Below, piece by piece: positions 15,201 to 28,395 of a DNA stretch of 64,000 bases. The stretch is from Enoplosus armatus (lineage: Eukaryota; Chordata; Actinopteri; Centrarchiformes; Enoplosidae). The notes beneath the pieces are model-generated. The model worked only from the letters and a program-made list of their open reading frames with translations. It was not told the origin of the DNA and did no database searches. Every line of letters begins with the position of its first letter. Positions within the stretch are counted from its first letter, which is position 1. The stretch is taken from positions 3,725,421-3,789,420 of the forward strand of contig NC_092181.1 of the NCBI RefSeq assembly GCF_043641665.1, given 5' to 3'. The position numbers and the translations under genes are program-made.

Positions 15201-16759
15201 GACGGCAGTCATATGCTGGATTCTCATGCCCGCACCGCAGCGCAGAAAGGCTGCGACTCACAGGTAACAACTCCAAAACCCAGCCCTATGAACTACAGAT
15301 TAAAACCATAGAGAGGTTCAATAAATAAACTCTACTTTTAAGACTAATCAAAACACCTTTTTGTATGAAAAATGAAACAACAAAACTCCTACAGAGTTGT
15401 GACCCACATCACAACCATGCCGTGCAGCTCCGCTTGCCATGTTACGTGTAATTTGACAATCTGCAACAGCATCTATGTTGTCACCAGCAGTGGAGGGCAT
15501 AGCTGGGCAAAGAGGCCCATGATTAATAGGAGATAAGAGCGGTATCTTTGCAAGTCACATGAAAACGAGCCTCGGGCGAGAGATATGAGACATGGCCAGA
15601 GTAACACTGCCAGAGCTCTCCATTCAATCAGTGAGGACGACAGACAGGGTCTTAGCGGGATCGGTGTAAAGTGCTGGGCCACTGCAGGAGGCTGGCAGGT
15701 GGGGTGGGCAAAACTATCCCTAAAACCAGGTGTTAAGAGGCCTCGCGTGGTAACCTTCTGCAGACTGCCAATGCATCAGTGTGATAGATGGAGAAGGGGT
15801 CGATGGCAGGGATACAAGGTGTTGAATTCAGAAGGGTCGGGGGGGGGGGGGCGGAGGGGGGAGTGATGTAACAGGCATAGAAAAGGATAGCTGACAAGTT
15901 TTGTGTGCTGCAGCTCATTCTGCTGAACCTCTCACAACCAACTGTGCGTTCTGTCCACCTTATTGACGTGCCAGACGCACCTTCATCCAGGCAAAATATG
16001 TTCCGCCTCGAGTGTGAATGCCACAACCGCAATCCTAAACAGTCAAAGATGTGCAAAGGACAAACTGTAAGATGTGAGAAACTAAAAGCATCACATCACA
16101 GTTTCTGACTATGAAAATGCTTCTCCATCATGGTGGAGATAACTTTTGGGAACAAACAGATCCTATGGGAGAGGAGTTATGTAACTTGATGTGTATTTAT
16201 TATAATTTTTGTAATGAATTTACTGAAAATTAATGAAATTTACTGATACGTTAATTTGCACACATACAAACCAAACAATAACTGCCTATATATATTGAAA
16301 ACTTAAGGCCTGTTGTTCACCTTATATTAGAGACTTCACTTGTGGTCTGCAGGCCTTTAATACTGTTCTCCTGCCAAAGTGGGCCACTGGTTGTGAAGGG
16401 GGGTGAAATGGGGGGCATACTGTGCTAGAGTAAAAAGCTTGGAGTGTCTTTGGGGCTCGTGACACAGTGGAGCAGCAACGTGGCCTTGGAGTCACACTGG
16501 ATGAACCAGGCCTGTCAGTGCGGTGATGGATACCAGTGTGGGGGGGGGGGGTCACGCCATGCTCACTCGACTATAGGTCCTTCACATAAGTCTTCACACC
16601 TGATCAACGATACAACTATCACACAACAGCGAGTGGAGACAGCTGCACAAGCCCCATCCGATAAGAGAAGATGCAGACAAATGTCACCTTGATGTCGTGC
16701 TGTCCATTTAATATCATGGTTTAATTAAATATATCTCCAGGCACAGTGGTGTATTTTCA
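12288..16759. other. Intergenic spacer upstream of notum, proximal part
   Basis: No gene recognised. It opens with a C-rich stretch (12500-12545) just beyond the notum promoter, then becomes AT-rich. Poly-G runs occur at about 15840-15851 and 16540-16550. The longest open frames (107 codons at 14988 and on the opposite strand at 15733-16056) show no family motifs and no splice context. Confidence 0.55.
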
Positions 16760-17094
16760 ACTAAATGCTAACATGCTCACAATGGCAATGCTATCATGCT
16801 GATGTTTAGCAAATATAATGTTTACCATGTTCATCATCTTAGTTTAGCATGTTAACATTTGCTATTAGCAGTAAACACAAAGCACAGTTGAGGCTGATGG
16901 GAATGTCATTAGTTTTGCACGTATTTGGTCCTAAACCAAAGTATTGGAAAAATGTGAACTTTTACCTCATGGTAGCACAAACTGAAAAAATAAGGGATCA
17001 CCAAAGTCATTAGCAATCATACTATGGGGACCGTGAATGTCATACAAAATTTTGTGCCAATCCATCCAGTAGATGTCGAGATATTTCACTAGAT
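16760..17094 (+). repeat. Family C interspersed repeat, copy 1
   Basis: Contains the chain ATGCTAACATGCT, AGTTTTGCA, CCAAAGTATTGGA, then GGACCGTGAATG and CCAATCCATCCAGTAG. The same ordered blocks recur at 50212-50582 and 54531-54860, which marks an interspersed repeat. There is no coding capacity. Confidence 0.65.
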
Positions 17095-18523
17095 AAAGAA
17101 AAACACACAGAAAAAGTGTTAACATGCCATATTATTTGTCAATTTAATGTCGTGATTTCATTACATGCACCTGACGTTACCATAAAAATAAAATCCACAC
17201 CCTAAAAACGTTTATACACACTGCTCCAGAAAACCAGTTTGCCAACTGATTTGTCAGAGTGAAATTGATTTGTTTCATGCACTTGTACAAATACATCTAC
17301 ATTTGCAGTGTAACCCCACTTAAAACTCCTTTGGTTTTGTATCCAGGTCTGTTTGTTGTAGCTCTATATTTTACATACTGCAAAAAAGATTATACATGCA
17401 TTTGTCAAATATCTAAAACATGATCAAGGTTCCTTTACCACTATTGTGGTTGTGGTTATTTTCTGCATGTGTGTTTGTTAAAATCGGCATACGGTGATGA
17501 AAATGGTGCAACACACAGTTTTCCATCATGAAATGTAATTTTGTTCTGATGAACCTTCCTAAAAAGACTGACCTTGGTGTGTTTTTTCTTTCTCCAAAGT
17601 GATTGGTAGATGGCACTGTGTGACGGGCCATAAATCAGAGATTCCAGCTGAAGTGATGTCAGCCCCTTGCATCATGTGTTGTCGCTCCACACTGTGAAGA
17701 CATGTGGACACGTGGTCACAGCTCCTCCAGGCCACACACCTCTCTATCACCCTAAACATTTATCATGCGTTTAGTAAGTCAGATGCCCACGAACGTGCAC
17801 ACATGCATTGCATATCTTTCAGCACAATTTTACATGCATTTACTTATATGGCACAAGCAAAATGCAAAGAGCAAAGTAAAAGCATGAACACATTTCCACT
17901 CTGTGTAACACAGTAGTCTAAAGCATACAGTGACATCACTCTGCAGGTATTTATATGTATAGACATACCACAGAACAGTAAAAATGTTTACTGTTTACTA
18001 TTTATAGAGTTGCCTGTCTGAGTGTGGCTGTTTTTCAGCCCATGCTGCTGCATGTGAATGGTTGGCCTGGATAACCAGTATATGAAAAGCTTCACTGAGT
18101 CAGTTCAAGTTAATGGCCCCTCACTTCTGGGAACCCCTTGTTAAAGAGTCAAGGCAATGCATACTCTAATAAGCATGCACATGATTTGTACACAAAATTT
18201 ATGGTGACATGACAGTTAGCATCTGTGTTAGCTTTATCACCCCAGGCAGTCAACTGGGCTGAGCTCATCAGACAAAACATAATAACGTTAGGTACCCAGC
18301 GTCCAGGTTGGAGCCATGCTCGGCCATATCATGCCAAGATACAAAGTGGGTCTTTCCCAAGGTTGATTTGGCAGCATAACAGGCTTTAAGTAATGAAATC
18401 CCTGGCAGAATAAACAGAGAAAGTCAATGTGGACATGAATTAGTAAAGATAATTTTTCTCTGTATTAAGGGAGGCTAGGACTTGGGGAATGCAAGCAGAT
18501 GTAGACCAGTACCTCCAAGCAAC
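17095..18523. other. Intergenic spacer between repeat copies
   Basis: AT-rich sequence with no recognised gene, RNA or mobile element. Open frames are under 75 codons. Confidence 0.5.
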
Positions 18524-18895
18524 AGTAAGACATTTTGGAAAATATACTTATTTGCTTTCTTGCCGAGAGTCAGATGAGAATATTGATACCACGCTCATGT
18601 TAGCTTAACATGAGCTTAGTTTGGTATAAAGACTGAAAACAGGGGGAAACAGCTAGCCTGACTCTGTCCAAAGGGAACAAAATTTGCCAAATTGCACTAA
18701 AGATCGCTATCAAGTTATCTCACGTTTGTTACAAAGACTCCAAGAAATCCATTTTTATGCTAAGCTGAGCTAACCGACTGCTGAAGTAGCTTCACATTTG
18801 GTGTGCAGACATGAGAGAGGTATCAGTCTTCTCATCTAACTCTCAGCAAGAGAGCAAATAAGTGTATTTCCAAAAATGTTGAACTATTGCTTTAA
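18524..18895 (+). mobile_element. Family B inverted-terminal-repeat element (MITE-like), copy 1
   Basis: About 370 bp. The left end reads ACATTTTGGAAAATATACTT and TTTGCTTTCTTGCCGAGAGT. The right end, reverse complemented, repeats it as ACATTTTTGGAAATACACTT and TTTGCTCTCTTGCTGAGAGT, so long terminal inverted repeats are visible. The interior carries AAACAGCTAGCCTGACTCTG. Related copies lie at 33694-34073 and 46944-47310. No transposase is encoded. Confidence 0.7.
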
Positions 18896-20629
18896 ATCCT
18901 GGCAGACTGGGCAACAGCTTAAACCTTGATTTAACATTATGGTCTGACATTCAGAAAGCTGTTTATCACTCTGCAATGGGACAACGCATATAAGGCATAT
19001 AGCTGGAATATGTTTTAATAGAAATAGAAGCACTCACCTTAAAACGCAGAAGGAAAATGAACAATACTATATCTTGTGTCACTGGGCCTTCAGTGTTTTC
19101 TTAAGTGTCCTGTTTTTGTTCTTCCAATCTGTCTGATTTGCCTGGACGTTTTTGAATTGGTAGTGCATATGTCAAATACTATGCTAGAGATAATGGCTTT
19201 GTCTTACAACTCACATCTGACTTCCCAAAAGGCAAGCTTATGTTTGTTTAGAGGATGATTCAGTGTATTCCTTCATTTTAAAGGGACTAATGTGAGATGA
19301 AATCCTTTTATATAAACAAAACCTTGACATTGACATTAATTGAATACTCTTGAAACAATATCTACTCAATGCTACAGATGGACCTCATGCTACCTATTAG
19401 TTACCATAAACCATAAAATTAGGCCTGCTGACTGACAGTCTGCTCATTTCCAAGCCAAGAAGCAATACATACAAATCTGTATCCGAAAGCTTTTATGACT
19501 TATAGGGATTTGTATTATTCGTGCTGCTCAAAATTTACAACCGCAATTATTCACGGGCAGCAAGACAGTCCCGGTTTAGTTTAGTTTTATTGCCCTTTTC
19601 AAATTCCTGTTGCCAAAATCTCAGTCAGTGTTTCAGCAGATTCCTTTGGACGTGATTCTGAGAAAAGAACCTAAACAATTCACATGAACTCCTGATGGCC
19701 ATAGACGGACGCAGAAAGTAGTTTTCTCATTTAGTGAAATTAAAATTAAAAGTGATATACAAAACATTACATCTACAGTAAAAAGTTATGGCAGCCAATA
19801 TAATGTAGAAGTTGATGGGTTATTAACATCCACGTTTTGAATGAGTCATCACTCCTGTTTTTATATACCAGTATTTTCGTCACCCAAAGTGATGCTACAG
19901 ATGGAGCTGTACATTTGTTGCTTTATTTAAACAGTTGCATCTTGCTATAAATCTGTCAGCACTATTAATCTGGGCCAGAGATAAATGTATGATGATCTAC
20001 CTTTGATTTGCAAAGCTGCCTCCTGTTGCTTATGCATAGTGGGTGACCTCCTATGACTGTTGAAGTGAGTTTTGTGCCTGTTTGTTCAAGTCATATCAAA
20101 ACTAAAGGTAAGATAGTTAGAATGCTTTTGTGCTTTGTAAATGTAGAAAGGATTGCTGCAGCACACAGGGGGCATAGTAGGGACTCATTCTGATCAGCAA
20201 CTGAGATATTGTCATTAAAAGATTCAGACATTCTTAGTACAAATAAAAGGGGTTATGTAATTACTAGATAAGGAGTAAGGTAGCCACTACCCTGAGGGAG
20301 CCCTCATAGAGTTGAACAGACTAATTCTGATTAGCTGATTAGCTGCAGAAATGCTAAGAGGAGAACTCTCTGAACTACATCAAAATACTCTGCATTTGAT
20401 TTCAGGTTATTTTGTTATCTAATGCACTAAACAATTAGAGGACGGGTTGTTTAACGTGGCCTGCTGGATAGTAAAGAAGAGGCTATTTTTAAGGAATGGA
20501 GGCCATACGGCACATTAACCCCTGAGGTCAAGTCTGATATGCAAACCCACCCCAGCTAAAATAACTCCTCTGACCTCATGCTAGGCAAAATAGATCAGAG
20601 CCTGTGAACCTGGGTAACAGCTCACCTCC
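18896..20629. other. Intergenic spacer
   Basis: No gene recognised. AT-rich, with TAATTAG/CTGATTAGCTG-type homeodomain-like words near 20330, which I do not consider diagnostic. Confidence 0.45.
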
Positions 20630-20860
20630 GTGAGACACTTCTAGTACAGATACTGACGTACAGACATGTGATGAGTAAAGACCTGAATATATCAGTTAAT
20701 CTGACGGCTATTGTCTTCAACCACCTAATTGTTTGATCTATAATAATAGATTCGCAGTCACCAGATCTCAACCCTATTAAACACCAATGGGAGATTTTGA
20801 ACTGTGTCTTCCACAGTTGCACAGACTTGTAGTTTGAGGCTGTGGCTAGGACACTATACA
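20630..20860 (+). mobile_element. Tc1/mariner-like transposase remnant
   Basis: The plus-strand frame around 20755-20820 reads SPDLNPIKHQWEIL, which matches the conserved SPDLNPIE-x-x-W block at the third catalytic acidic residue of Tc1/mariner DDE transposases. Here the usual E after NPI is K, and the same frame has a stop just upstream, so the fragment is dead. Element ends are not visible. Confidence 0.55.
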
Positions 20861-20861
20861 T

Positions 20862-21736
20862 TATGTTGGTTTTTCCTTTGATGTGTCACCCATCTGTGTT
20901 CATATATATTCTATAGTACCCACCCTTACTGCCTGCTGGAGCCAAGAGACAAATTGCCCACGAAGGATTGCGTTTGAGTCCTATCAGCCCACGCCACTGG
21001 CCATAAATCACTGCTTCATCACGTCCCCAGTGCATGAAAAGGCTAAACCGTGGGTAAAAAGGCCTTGGGTCAGTACTCAATGTACAGTGAGGACAAACTG
21101 ATATTGGCTGGGAGGGGAATGAACACTTTGCTCAACCTGCTGAAAGGCCTAATAGATTAGGGGCCCCTGGACAAGCCTCTTGTCAGTCCCTCTTTCTCAG
21201 TGACCTAATGTACCCAGAACAGCTGTGTGAGGGCGCTTAGCAGTTAGGCCAGGATGACAAGTCATTGCTCAGCTTGATATATGAACTATTACATGTGAAG
21301 CAGGAGAGTTTGTTAGAGGGTATGATGGCTGTGTATACTAGTAACAATATGTCCTCATTACATGTATTTTATGTTTTAGCAAGCATAAGATCTTTGTCTC
21401 TTGTCCATTGCTGCACTGGCAGGTACAAGATCACTCATATCTTGAGGAAGAAAACGGGCATTAAAAATATTCTCTGTTAGCTAATTAGAGTATTTCTTCT
21501 TTAAACTCCTGTTAGTTCATCGAATCGCTAAAGTACTCTTGACGAAAAAGAGGCGATTCATAGCATCGCAACAAAAACATGAGACAGGATTTACATTGAC
21601 ACAACATTGTAGAGATCTGCTATTTAATTCAGGAAGGGTTACCTCCACCTACTTCAACAGTCCATGTATTATACACTGTACAAAGCAGTCAAATGTAGGT
21701 TCATGTAGATAACTGTGAATGTTTGTATACAATACG
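20862..21736. other. Spacer upstream of the coq7 3' end
   Basis: No gene recognised. It holds only short open frames up to 77 codons. Confidence 0.45.
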
Positions 21737-21742
21737 TTTAAT
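21737..21742 (-). terminator. coq7: Candidate poly(A) signal ATTAAA of coq7
   Basis: TTTAAT on the plus strand reads ATTAAA on the gene strand, about 158 nt past the stop. A weaker TATAAA variant lies nearer at 21834-21839. No canonical AATAAA is close, so the true end is uncertain. Confidence 0.35.
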
Positions 21743-21899
21743 CTTGTAACAGTACAACAATGTGTTGCATCACAAGGTGCTTCATTTACACTGGAGCAGA
21801 TCTTGAACTGACATTCAAGTTCAAGTTAATTTCTTTATACAAACCGAGTCAGCATATCAAAACAAACATTGGTGGAAATTTGTAATTATTCTTAATACG

Positions 21900-24800
21900 T
21901 CAGACACGTTGAGAAACATATATTGCAGCTTTGCAGCCTAGCTGTATTGCATTTTTTAGCAGCCAGTATCCAGGTACCTAAAACAAAGAACAAATAAAAC
22001 ATACTTAGATTTTAGTACTTTAAACGACATTCATTAATAACTGCAAAGACAACTAAATACTTATTGATATTTATGTGTTTTCTTCTTATTTTTGTGTACT
22101 TTGTACAAGGAGACCTTTGATCAGGTTTTAGTGAAATCAAAGTATCGATTGTGCAGTGAAACATACGTAACAAAATATTTTAAGATGATAAAATATACTT
22201 ACTGTTTCAGCATCGTGCTCCAGTCCCGTATCATGATGTTCCATCTCATCATCTCTGAATTCCTTTATAACCTATTAAAATACAAGATCATTCGTGAAGT
22301 TATTGAGATTTCACGGCATCAGTAGACAAATGCCTCAAGCTATTCTGACAGGACTGACCATAAAAGACCAGGCAACAACAACGTTCATGTTGTTCTTCTT
22401 AGGGCATCTCTCCACCTTTTAAATTGTGAATGTTGCTCAAAACTGCTGGTTACACTGAAACAATTTTCACTATTTCCATTCAAATAAACTGCATGAATCA
22501 ACCCTGAAGCCCAAATATTTTATGTAATAGGACCAGGCAAAATAACAGATGAAATCACTCTTAAAAGACCCTCTTTGAAGGAGGTCTATCTTTCATGTGT
22601 TGAGTGCTGGACCAGCTCCGTGAAAATAAATGGAAAATATAAACATGACACTGTTTAAAAGGCAGCAGGTTTGTCTGGGCAGCCTGCACGAGCTGCAACA
22701 ATCAAAGCTAAAGCTTCTTTATGGTACAGTGCTTCTCATCAATTTGCCTGTGCAAATACAGTAATCTGGATTTGGTCTGGAGAACAGGTCATCCCTTTGA
22801 ATACACAATCTCAATAACCACTAAGCCATACTTTCAACTATCCTATTTATGTATTCCCTAAAAGATAATGTTTTACTTTTACATACATTTTTACTGCTCC
22901 GTCCAATACCATGAGTAAAAAAATCCACAATAACACACCTTAACGTCCTTTATGTATCACCACAAAAAGATCTTTGCCAATGGAAGTGACAGAGAAAACT
23001 ATGGCTGACTCACTTGTAACAGTTCAGTGTATCTCTCAGGGTCCCTCTCCATCAGAGCTCTTATCTGGCTGTTGTAGTGTTCTGAAATACTCTCCTCCAC
23101 CGCCACAGTGCAGGCCATGGCCCCCTCTTTTCCCAGCAGTGCGGTGGACGCACCTGGAGTCGATTTAAAGCAAAAGAAATACACAGTTCAGACACCTGAC
23201 TACATGTTGCCATGAAACTGTAGCAGACTAACTAGAGAAATGTGGTGCAAGCTCAGCAACCTGTAATAACATGTTTCAGCTTGTCAATACTCACATCAAG
23301 TTCAAGTAGTAGTGGTTAGGGTTTTAGCATTCTCCCACAGCAGATACAACTTTAACTGTATACACCAAATGAAGTACGATAATAACCCAAACCAAACAAA
23401 GCCACATTACAAGGAATCACAATGCAAAACTGTGTCAAAAACCAAACCTGAATTTAAGTAGGTTATCTTCTAATTTAAGACTTAGACTAAGACTTTATTA
23501 ATCCCACAGCGGGGAAATTTACAAGTCACAGCAGCAAAGACAGAAAGGTGCAGAAACACACAGCAGACAAGCACTGTGTCGATAAGAATTAGAAGTATTT
23601 TTTTAAAAAGAAAAACAATATACTAATGAACTCTGCTGTTTGCTTATGGGCTGTACCGACCTAATACAAACCCAGCGATGTTCCAGAGGGGTAACAGTGC
23701 GGTGGGACGAACTCTGTTCTCAGCCAGAATTTCACTAAACTTCTCAAGGTGTTTCTTTTCTTGATCCCACATTTCCTAGAGAAAAACGAACATGATAATG
23801 TCAAACATTACGCAGTTTCATGCTGAACACACACTTACATGTTTTCCACTTTTGAATATAAGTGAAAATACACCCAACCAGATTCACCCAATTGCCCAAA
23901 TTAAATTCTAGTGTCAAATCAGGGACAAGGGACAAATTGGAAGTTAAGGGTGAATTTCATATTTCTACTAAAGAGAAACTCCTCCTGAAGAAGATAAGCC
24001 TAATCCATTAGGATTCCTTGAGTAGAAAGAATCCCAAACCAGCCTCACTGGTCCTTTTCAAATATTTTGACATTTGGAGCCATCAGTGTGAACTGCTGTC
24101 TAGTGCAGGCTGAAGAATAGTGACGCATGTTACAAATCAAGAGGACATTGTTGCCGGTGGACAGTACTTCAGACATCTGTCCATACCTGGATGAGAGGTC
24201 CAGTCCTAGACCGACCCAACACTGCCATCTGGCCGGCGTAGATGCGGTTGGCCCCGTATTCGCCCGCATGGTCCACGCGCAGCATTCGGTCCAACATCTC
24301 CTTCTCCTCACTGTCGCGCGGGGGCGGGATCACACCGTAAGCACGCGAGCTCAGCTGCAGGGGGGCTGTTGCGTGCAGTCAATATTACAACACGATAACA
24401 AACACGTAACGACAACTGAAGCCATAAAAGTCTTGAGCTCAAACACTTTCAACCCTGTGTCAGATTTCATGCTCAGATGTTATTCGCTTTAAAACAATGT
24501 CACGAGTGTTTGGAGAACATTTTCGGGATGGAAATGTACTGTAGCTACATAGCTAGTGATTCAAGTTTTCAAGTTTCTTATTATACAACAAAACAAAACC
24601 TCAAAGACTGGAACAACTATCAGTTAGCTAACAAGTCTGTTATGAAACATTATGTCCAGTGACGTTAAAGCTCCTGGGACTCGTGACTTAACGCATGCTA
24701 TAATAACAACGGGAAGAGCAGTAGTTATGACAAAAACATATTACACGACGTTATAGCAACACATAAATCCCCACCATATTAGACAAGTGTTTTTAGCATC

Positions 24801-24943
24801 TCTAGCACGTTAGCTCAGAGCTGTCGTTCCTGAAGTAAACCATGGAGCTACCGCTTACCTCTGCACTTTAAACACTGGCGACTCATCGCTGGACCGACAA
24901 CATGAGACCAGCCATAAGAAGCTGTACGTGCGGCTCTTTGCAT
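21900..24943 (-). CDS. coq7: 5-demethoxyubiquinone hydroxylase, mitochondrial, six exons
   Basis: Di-iron monooxygenase that hydroxylates demethoxyubiquinone late in coenzyme Q synthesis on the inner mitochondrial membrane (family knowledge). Minus-strand exons are 24859-24943, 24187-24365, 23661-23775, 23014-23153, 22203-22271 and 21900-21977, totalling 666 nt or 221 aa; human COQ7 is 217. The N-terminus [17 protein letters not shown] is Arg-rich and acid-free, as expected of a mitochondrial presequence. All six metal ligands are present: E64 (HAGE), E94 and H97 (QEKKH), E146 (AVEES), E182 and H185 (DEMEH), each at human position +4. Exon 2 uses the CAG acceptor ending at 24366; the nearer CTGCAG would break the frame. 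The C-terminus [23 protein letters not shown] is somewhat diverged but intact. Confidence 0.97.
23483..23600. repeat. Interspersed repeat fragment in a coq7 intron
   Basis: The phrase CTTTATTAATCCCACAGCGG GGAAATTTAC, followed by a cagcagcaaagacag segment, resembles a repeat tail I know to be widespread in fish genomes. The family is not named because only about 120 bp remain. Confidence 0.45.
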
Positions 24944-25024
24944 GGCTGTCGGTCGATGGTTTAGCTACCTGCGTTATCAAACAAACGTGGAAAAAGGTGT
25001 GCAAACTGTCATTGAAAATGTCAG

Positions 25025-25075
25025 GAGGTGGACGCGGCGCAGACGTATGACGTAACCGCGTCACGTCTTGCACAA
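25025..25075. promoter_or_regulatory. coq7: Candidate CRE/ATF-like cluster at the coq7 promoter
   Basis: Within 35 bp, about 80-130 bp upstream of the coq7 ATG, lie GACGTA, TGACGTAA and the reverse-facing CGTCACGTC, embedded in a CpG-rich patch (GGACGCGGCGCAG). TGACGTNA is the CREB/ATF core. No TATA box is evident. Function is inferred from motif and position only. Confidence 0.4.
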
Positions 25076-25545
25076 CACTGCACACCCTCCCTCATACAAA
25101 ATTATAGTGCATTGATTCTTGTTCAGGCAATAAACGTGTGTGTTAGAAGGTCCCAAAAATATTTCTGATATGCAGAACTGTGCAAAAAATTATATGTTTC
25201 CTAATAATCACCAATTTACTATAATGAGCAATCCAAATACTGTCACCACATACAGTATGAGCCTCAGGTACATACATATATGATGACAGCGGGAGGGATT
25301 TAAGTCTGTTAAACAGAAATGTCTCAGGAGACACTTATTGATGAAGTTCTTTTGACAGTGAAATATTTTGTTGTTGTTTTTTGAGATGTTACATCCAAAT
25401 GTGTTGACATGAATGGAGGGCCTACAGCTGTGAATAAATAAATGTCCCTATAGACCAGTAAATAGTAAAATCACCACATCTGCTGTCATGCTGTGGCAGT
25501 TAATTCATTTTTCACATTTTGTCGGCCTGTGCAGCTCCAGGGTTT

Positions 25546-25560
25546 GTCACTAGATGGCAG
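25546..25560 (+). promoter_or_regulatory. CTCF-like motif, copy 1
   Basis: GTCACTAGATGGCAG matches the vertebrate CTCF core (CCASYAGRKGGCRS) at nearly all positions; the first core C is T. The identical 15-mer occurs at 63721-63735 in the same orientation, so the two flank the abcc6 locus. Binding is not shown by sequence alone. Confidence 0.4.
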
Positions 25561-25787
25561 TATGTTATATATAATGTATATATAATATGTATAAGTAACA
25601 GGTCAATAATGAATCAGTAGGCCTGAAATATTTATCATGAAGATCAATGCAGTCCATGTTTAAAAGTTATGGGGTCAGTAAGTGAAGTAGAATAGGGATA
25701 CATTTGACCTTTAAGCATTGTTTTCTTTTAATATGGACGAATGAATCAGAAGGGCCCGGAGGGATCTACAATATAATCATCCATCTA

Positions 25788-25955
25788 GTCTCTACAGCTG
25801 CTTATTGCTGTGCAGAGTCAGCATACTGGACAGGTCACTAGTCCACCACAAGGCTATAACACAACACAAACAAATCCACACTTAACAGGCAATTTAGAGT
25901 TCACACAGTTCATCTGGCCCACGTATCTTTGGCCTGTGGGAGGAAACCACGCATT
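25788..25955. repeat. Interspersed repeat fragment (LINE/SINE-type tail)
   Basis: Ordered phrases TACTGGACAGGTCACTAGTC, GGCAATTTAGAGTTCACA and TTTGGCCTGTGGGAGGAAAC match a very common fish repeat tail. Degraded and not classifiable to family from this fragment. Confidence 0.5.
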
Positions 25956-28395
25956 TAAAAGAATAAAGTAAACACAGAAAATTACCTTTTGGCCAGACAC
26001 TCTCTGCTTTTCTGTGTCAAACAAATCACAAGTGCATCTTTTGTTTAGGTTTGTTATGTAAGATTAAACCTAACAATAAGGCAATTAAGCAAAGAAAAGG
26101 AGGGAGTCTGTTGAGCAATCCCAATCATTGTTGGTGGTCTACAGATGGCAGTGTTGCACAGATAAAGGCCTTCTGAGTTTTACCTTGTAAACTCCAGTTG
26201 GTCCCAGTTTTCATCACCATTTCAGTTTCAGTCAACGTGTGCCACTGTAGTGTGGCCATCCAAACACAGACAGGACAATTAGATTTAACCTCAAATGCAA
26301 AAAGAACCAAAATAACAAAATATGTGAAAATGAAATATTTCAGAGCTTCTGCATTATCTATTACTATCATTTACTTTCTTTATATTAGTCAGCATTATTT
26401 AGTAATGCCTGCATGTCTTTAAAGAGACGAAAAAAACACGAGACTTCCCGCAGAGCACATAAAATGGTGCTGGGACGCAGGAATCTGTGGAATGATGGGG
26501 TAGACTGCTGCAGAGCTGTGATGGTCATGAGTAAACAAGGCCAGGACAGTGAATGGAGGGGTGTGTCGGTTTTGTCTTTGTGTGTGTTTATGTGTTTGTG
26601 GTGAGACACCGGTTATGTGTTTCCCTATCTGTCTGTCTGTCTGACTGTGTGTGGCTGCACATCGGTACGCGTGGGTTGCCTTTGTTTTCCTTGTGTGAGT
26701 GTGTCTGTGTGTGTGTGTGTGTGGGTCACAGGTGTAGGCGAGGCTGGGTTAACGACGGGGCAACAGCCCCCAAAAGCTCTGGGTTCACAGCGTGTCATTT
26801 GGTTTTTGGTAATTGCTAATTTGTTTGGGAATTTGCACCACTGAAGCACAAGTGGGTCCTGAATTATTAGCTAATGTTGTGGCTGTGTCTTGTAAAGGTG
26901 CCCTTTTACCCAATCTAGTTTTAAAGCCTGTTATCATTTGACATTTAATCAAATTATTTCAAATTATCACACAGAAAACCTGGGGCCATGTAGTATTATT
27001 CCAACATAGGAATAGTGGTTGTTTTCTGGGTCTCTTGGTTAATAATGAAGCTGCCATTTTTAGTCTGCTGTGGGCACTGATGGAGGCGGAAGAGTAGATA
27101 CACAGTTCACAATGGGGAGAGGTGGGGGGTCAATGGGGGCCTAACAGTAAATTTAACAGGTTAATCCCGGCATGGGTGTGAGGAGTCAGGGGATGAATGC
27201 CTGAACATCTCTTGATTCACTATGACGTCTGGTCCAGTGGAGCTTGAGACTGGGGCTCGATGTCTGTGGACAGGCTGGAGTGTGTCTGGCACACTCAGGG
27301 CACATGGTTGGAGGATTTGTGGGGAGAAAACTGAGCCTTTCAACACAAGTGGTTTTCAGAAAGGCTTTGCAGATCTGTCAGACAGGTGTAACGTCTATCC
27401 CTAAAGAGCAAACACTCGCTTTCAGATTACTGTATAACGGATATACGAAGTAATCAACAGTTGGGTCTAAAATTTGGCAGCGCAACTGAAGGAAGGAAAG
27501 ACCAAAAGAGAGTGCATGTTTTCTTGCTCTCAAGTGTGTTGTGGCTGATGAGCGGATTGAAGCGCAAACCACAGGGCTGGAGAAAGAGTGAGACTGGCAT
27601 ATGTACGTGTCTGCGTACCTGTATGTATGTGTGTCAGACTGTGTTTGTGTAATGTTTGCATGGCATCCAGGGACGTGTGTGAGTCTGCACACCCTTGCTC
27701 CGAGGCTCTGGTCAGACAGCGCATAGCTGTGGTGGGACCCAGGCTAAGAGCCTCTAGACTACAGTGAGTCAACAATGTCTGCTCTCGCTGAGAGGAGACA
27801 TGATAGGTCTTGTCTCGTTTGGTCCCTGACTGGTGTGGTGGGACACCCGAAGCTCGTGTGTGGGTGTGTGTATGTGGCGTGCATGATTTTAAGTAAAATT
27901 AGTTATTTACCCAGATGTAGAATACATGACAGCAACATGCGTCAGTGTCTGCACTTACGCACATAATATTGTTCTTGACAAACCTCTCCTAAAATACATT
28001 TTAAAAAACAAGAATGAATTTGGTTAAAAACTTTATGAGCGGGGCCAGCCTGAGCCTTTTTGAGGCCCGGATGATATTTGGCTTCGGGGTCAACATCTCC
28101 ATCGCCTCAAACTGGAAACTTTCAAAACATCTCTGTGGCATTGGTCTGGTGTGTGAGTGTGTATTGGAGGGCATTTCTCTCACACAGCTATGTAAAGCCC
28201 TACAGTGAAGAAAGCAATGACTATTTCAATTGTCATGGGGGATAAAACTGTTTTTAAAAGGCCCAGGGTGAAAATAACGTGAATTGTCCTTTAAGGTGGT
28301 TCTTCAGCAATTTAGCATAATAAAGTTAGGGGACCCGCAAGAGAGACTGATTACGACAAGAATGTTCAAATTTGAAGGAGCAGGGGTGAAGATGT

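Noticed and set aside
14988..15311. Plus-strand frame of 107 codons in the notum-coq7 spacer
   Set aside because: No recognisable domain, ordinary composition, no supporting splice signals; within the length expected by chance.
24350..24360. CTGCAG as the acceptor of coq7 exon 2
   Set aside because: It gives a frame incompatible with exon 1 phase; the CAG a few bases upstream joins exon 1 and exon 2 in frame.
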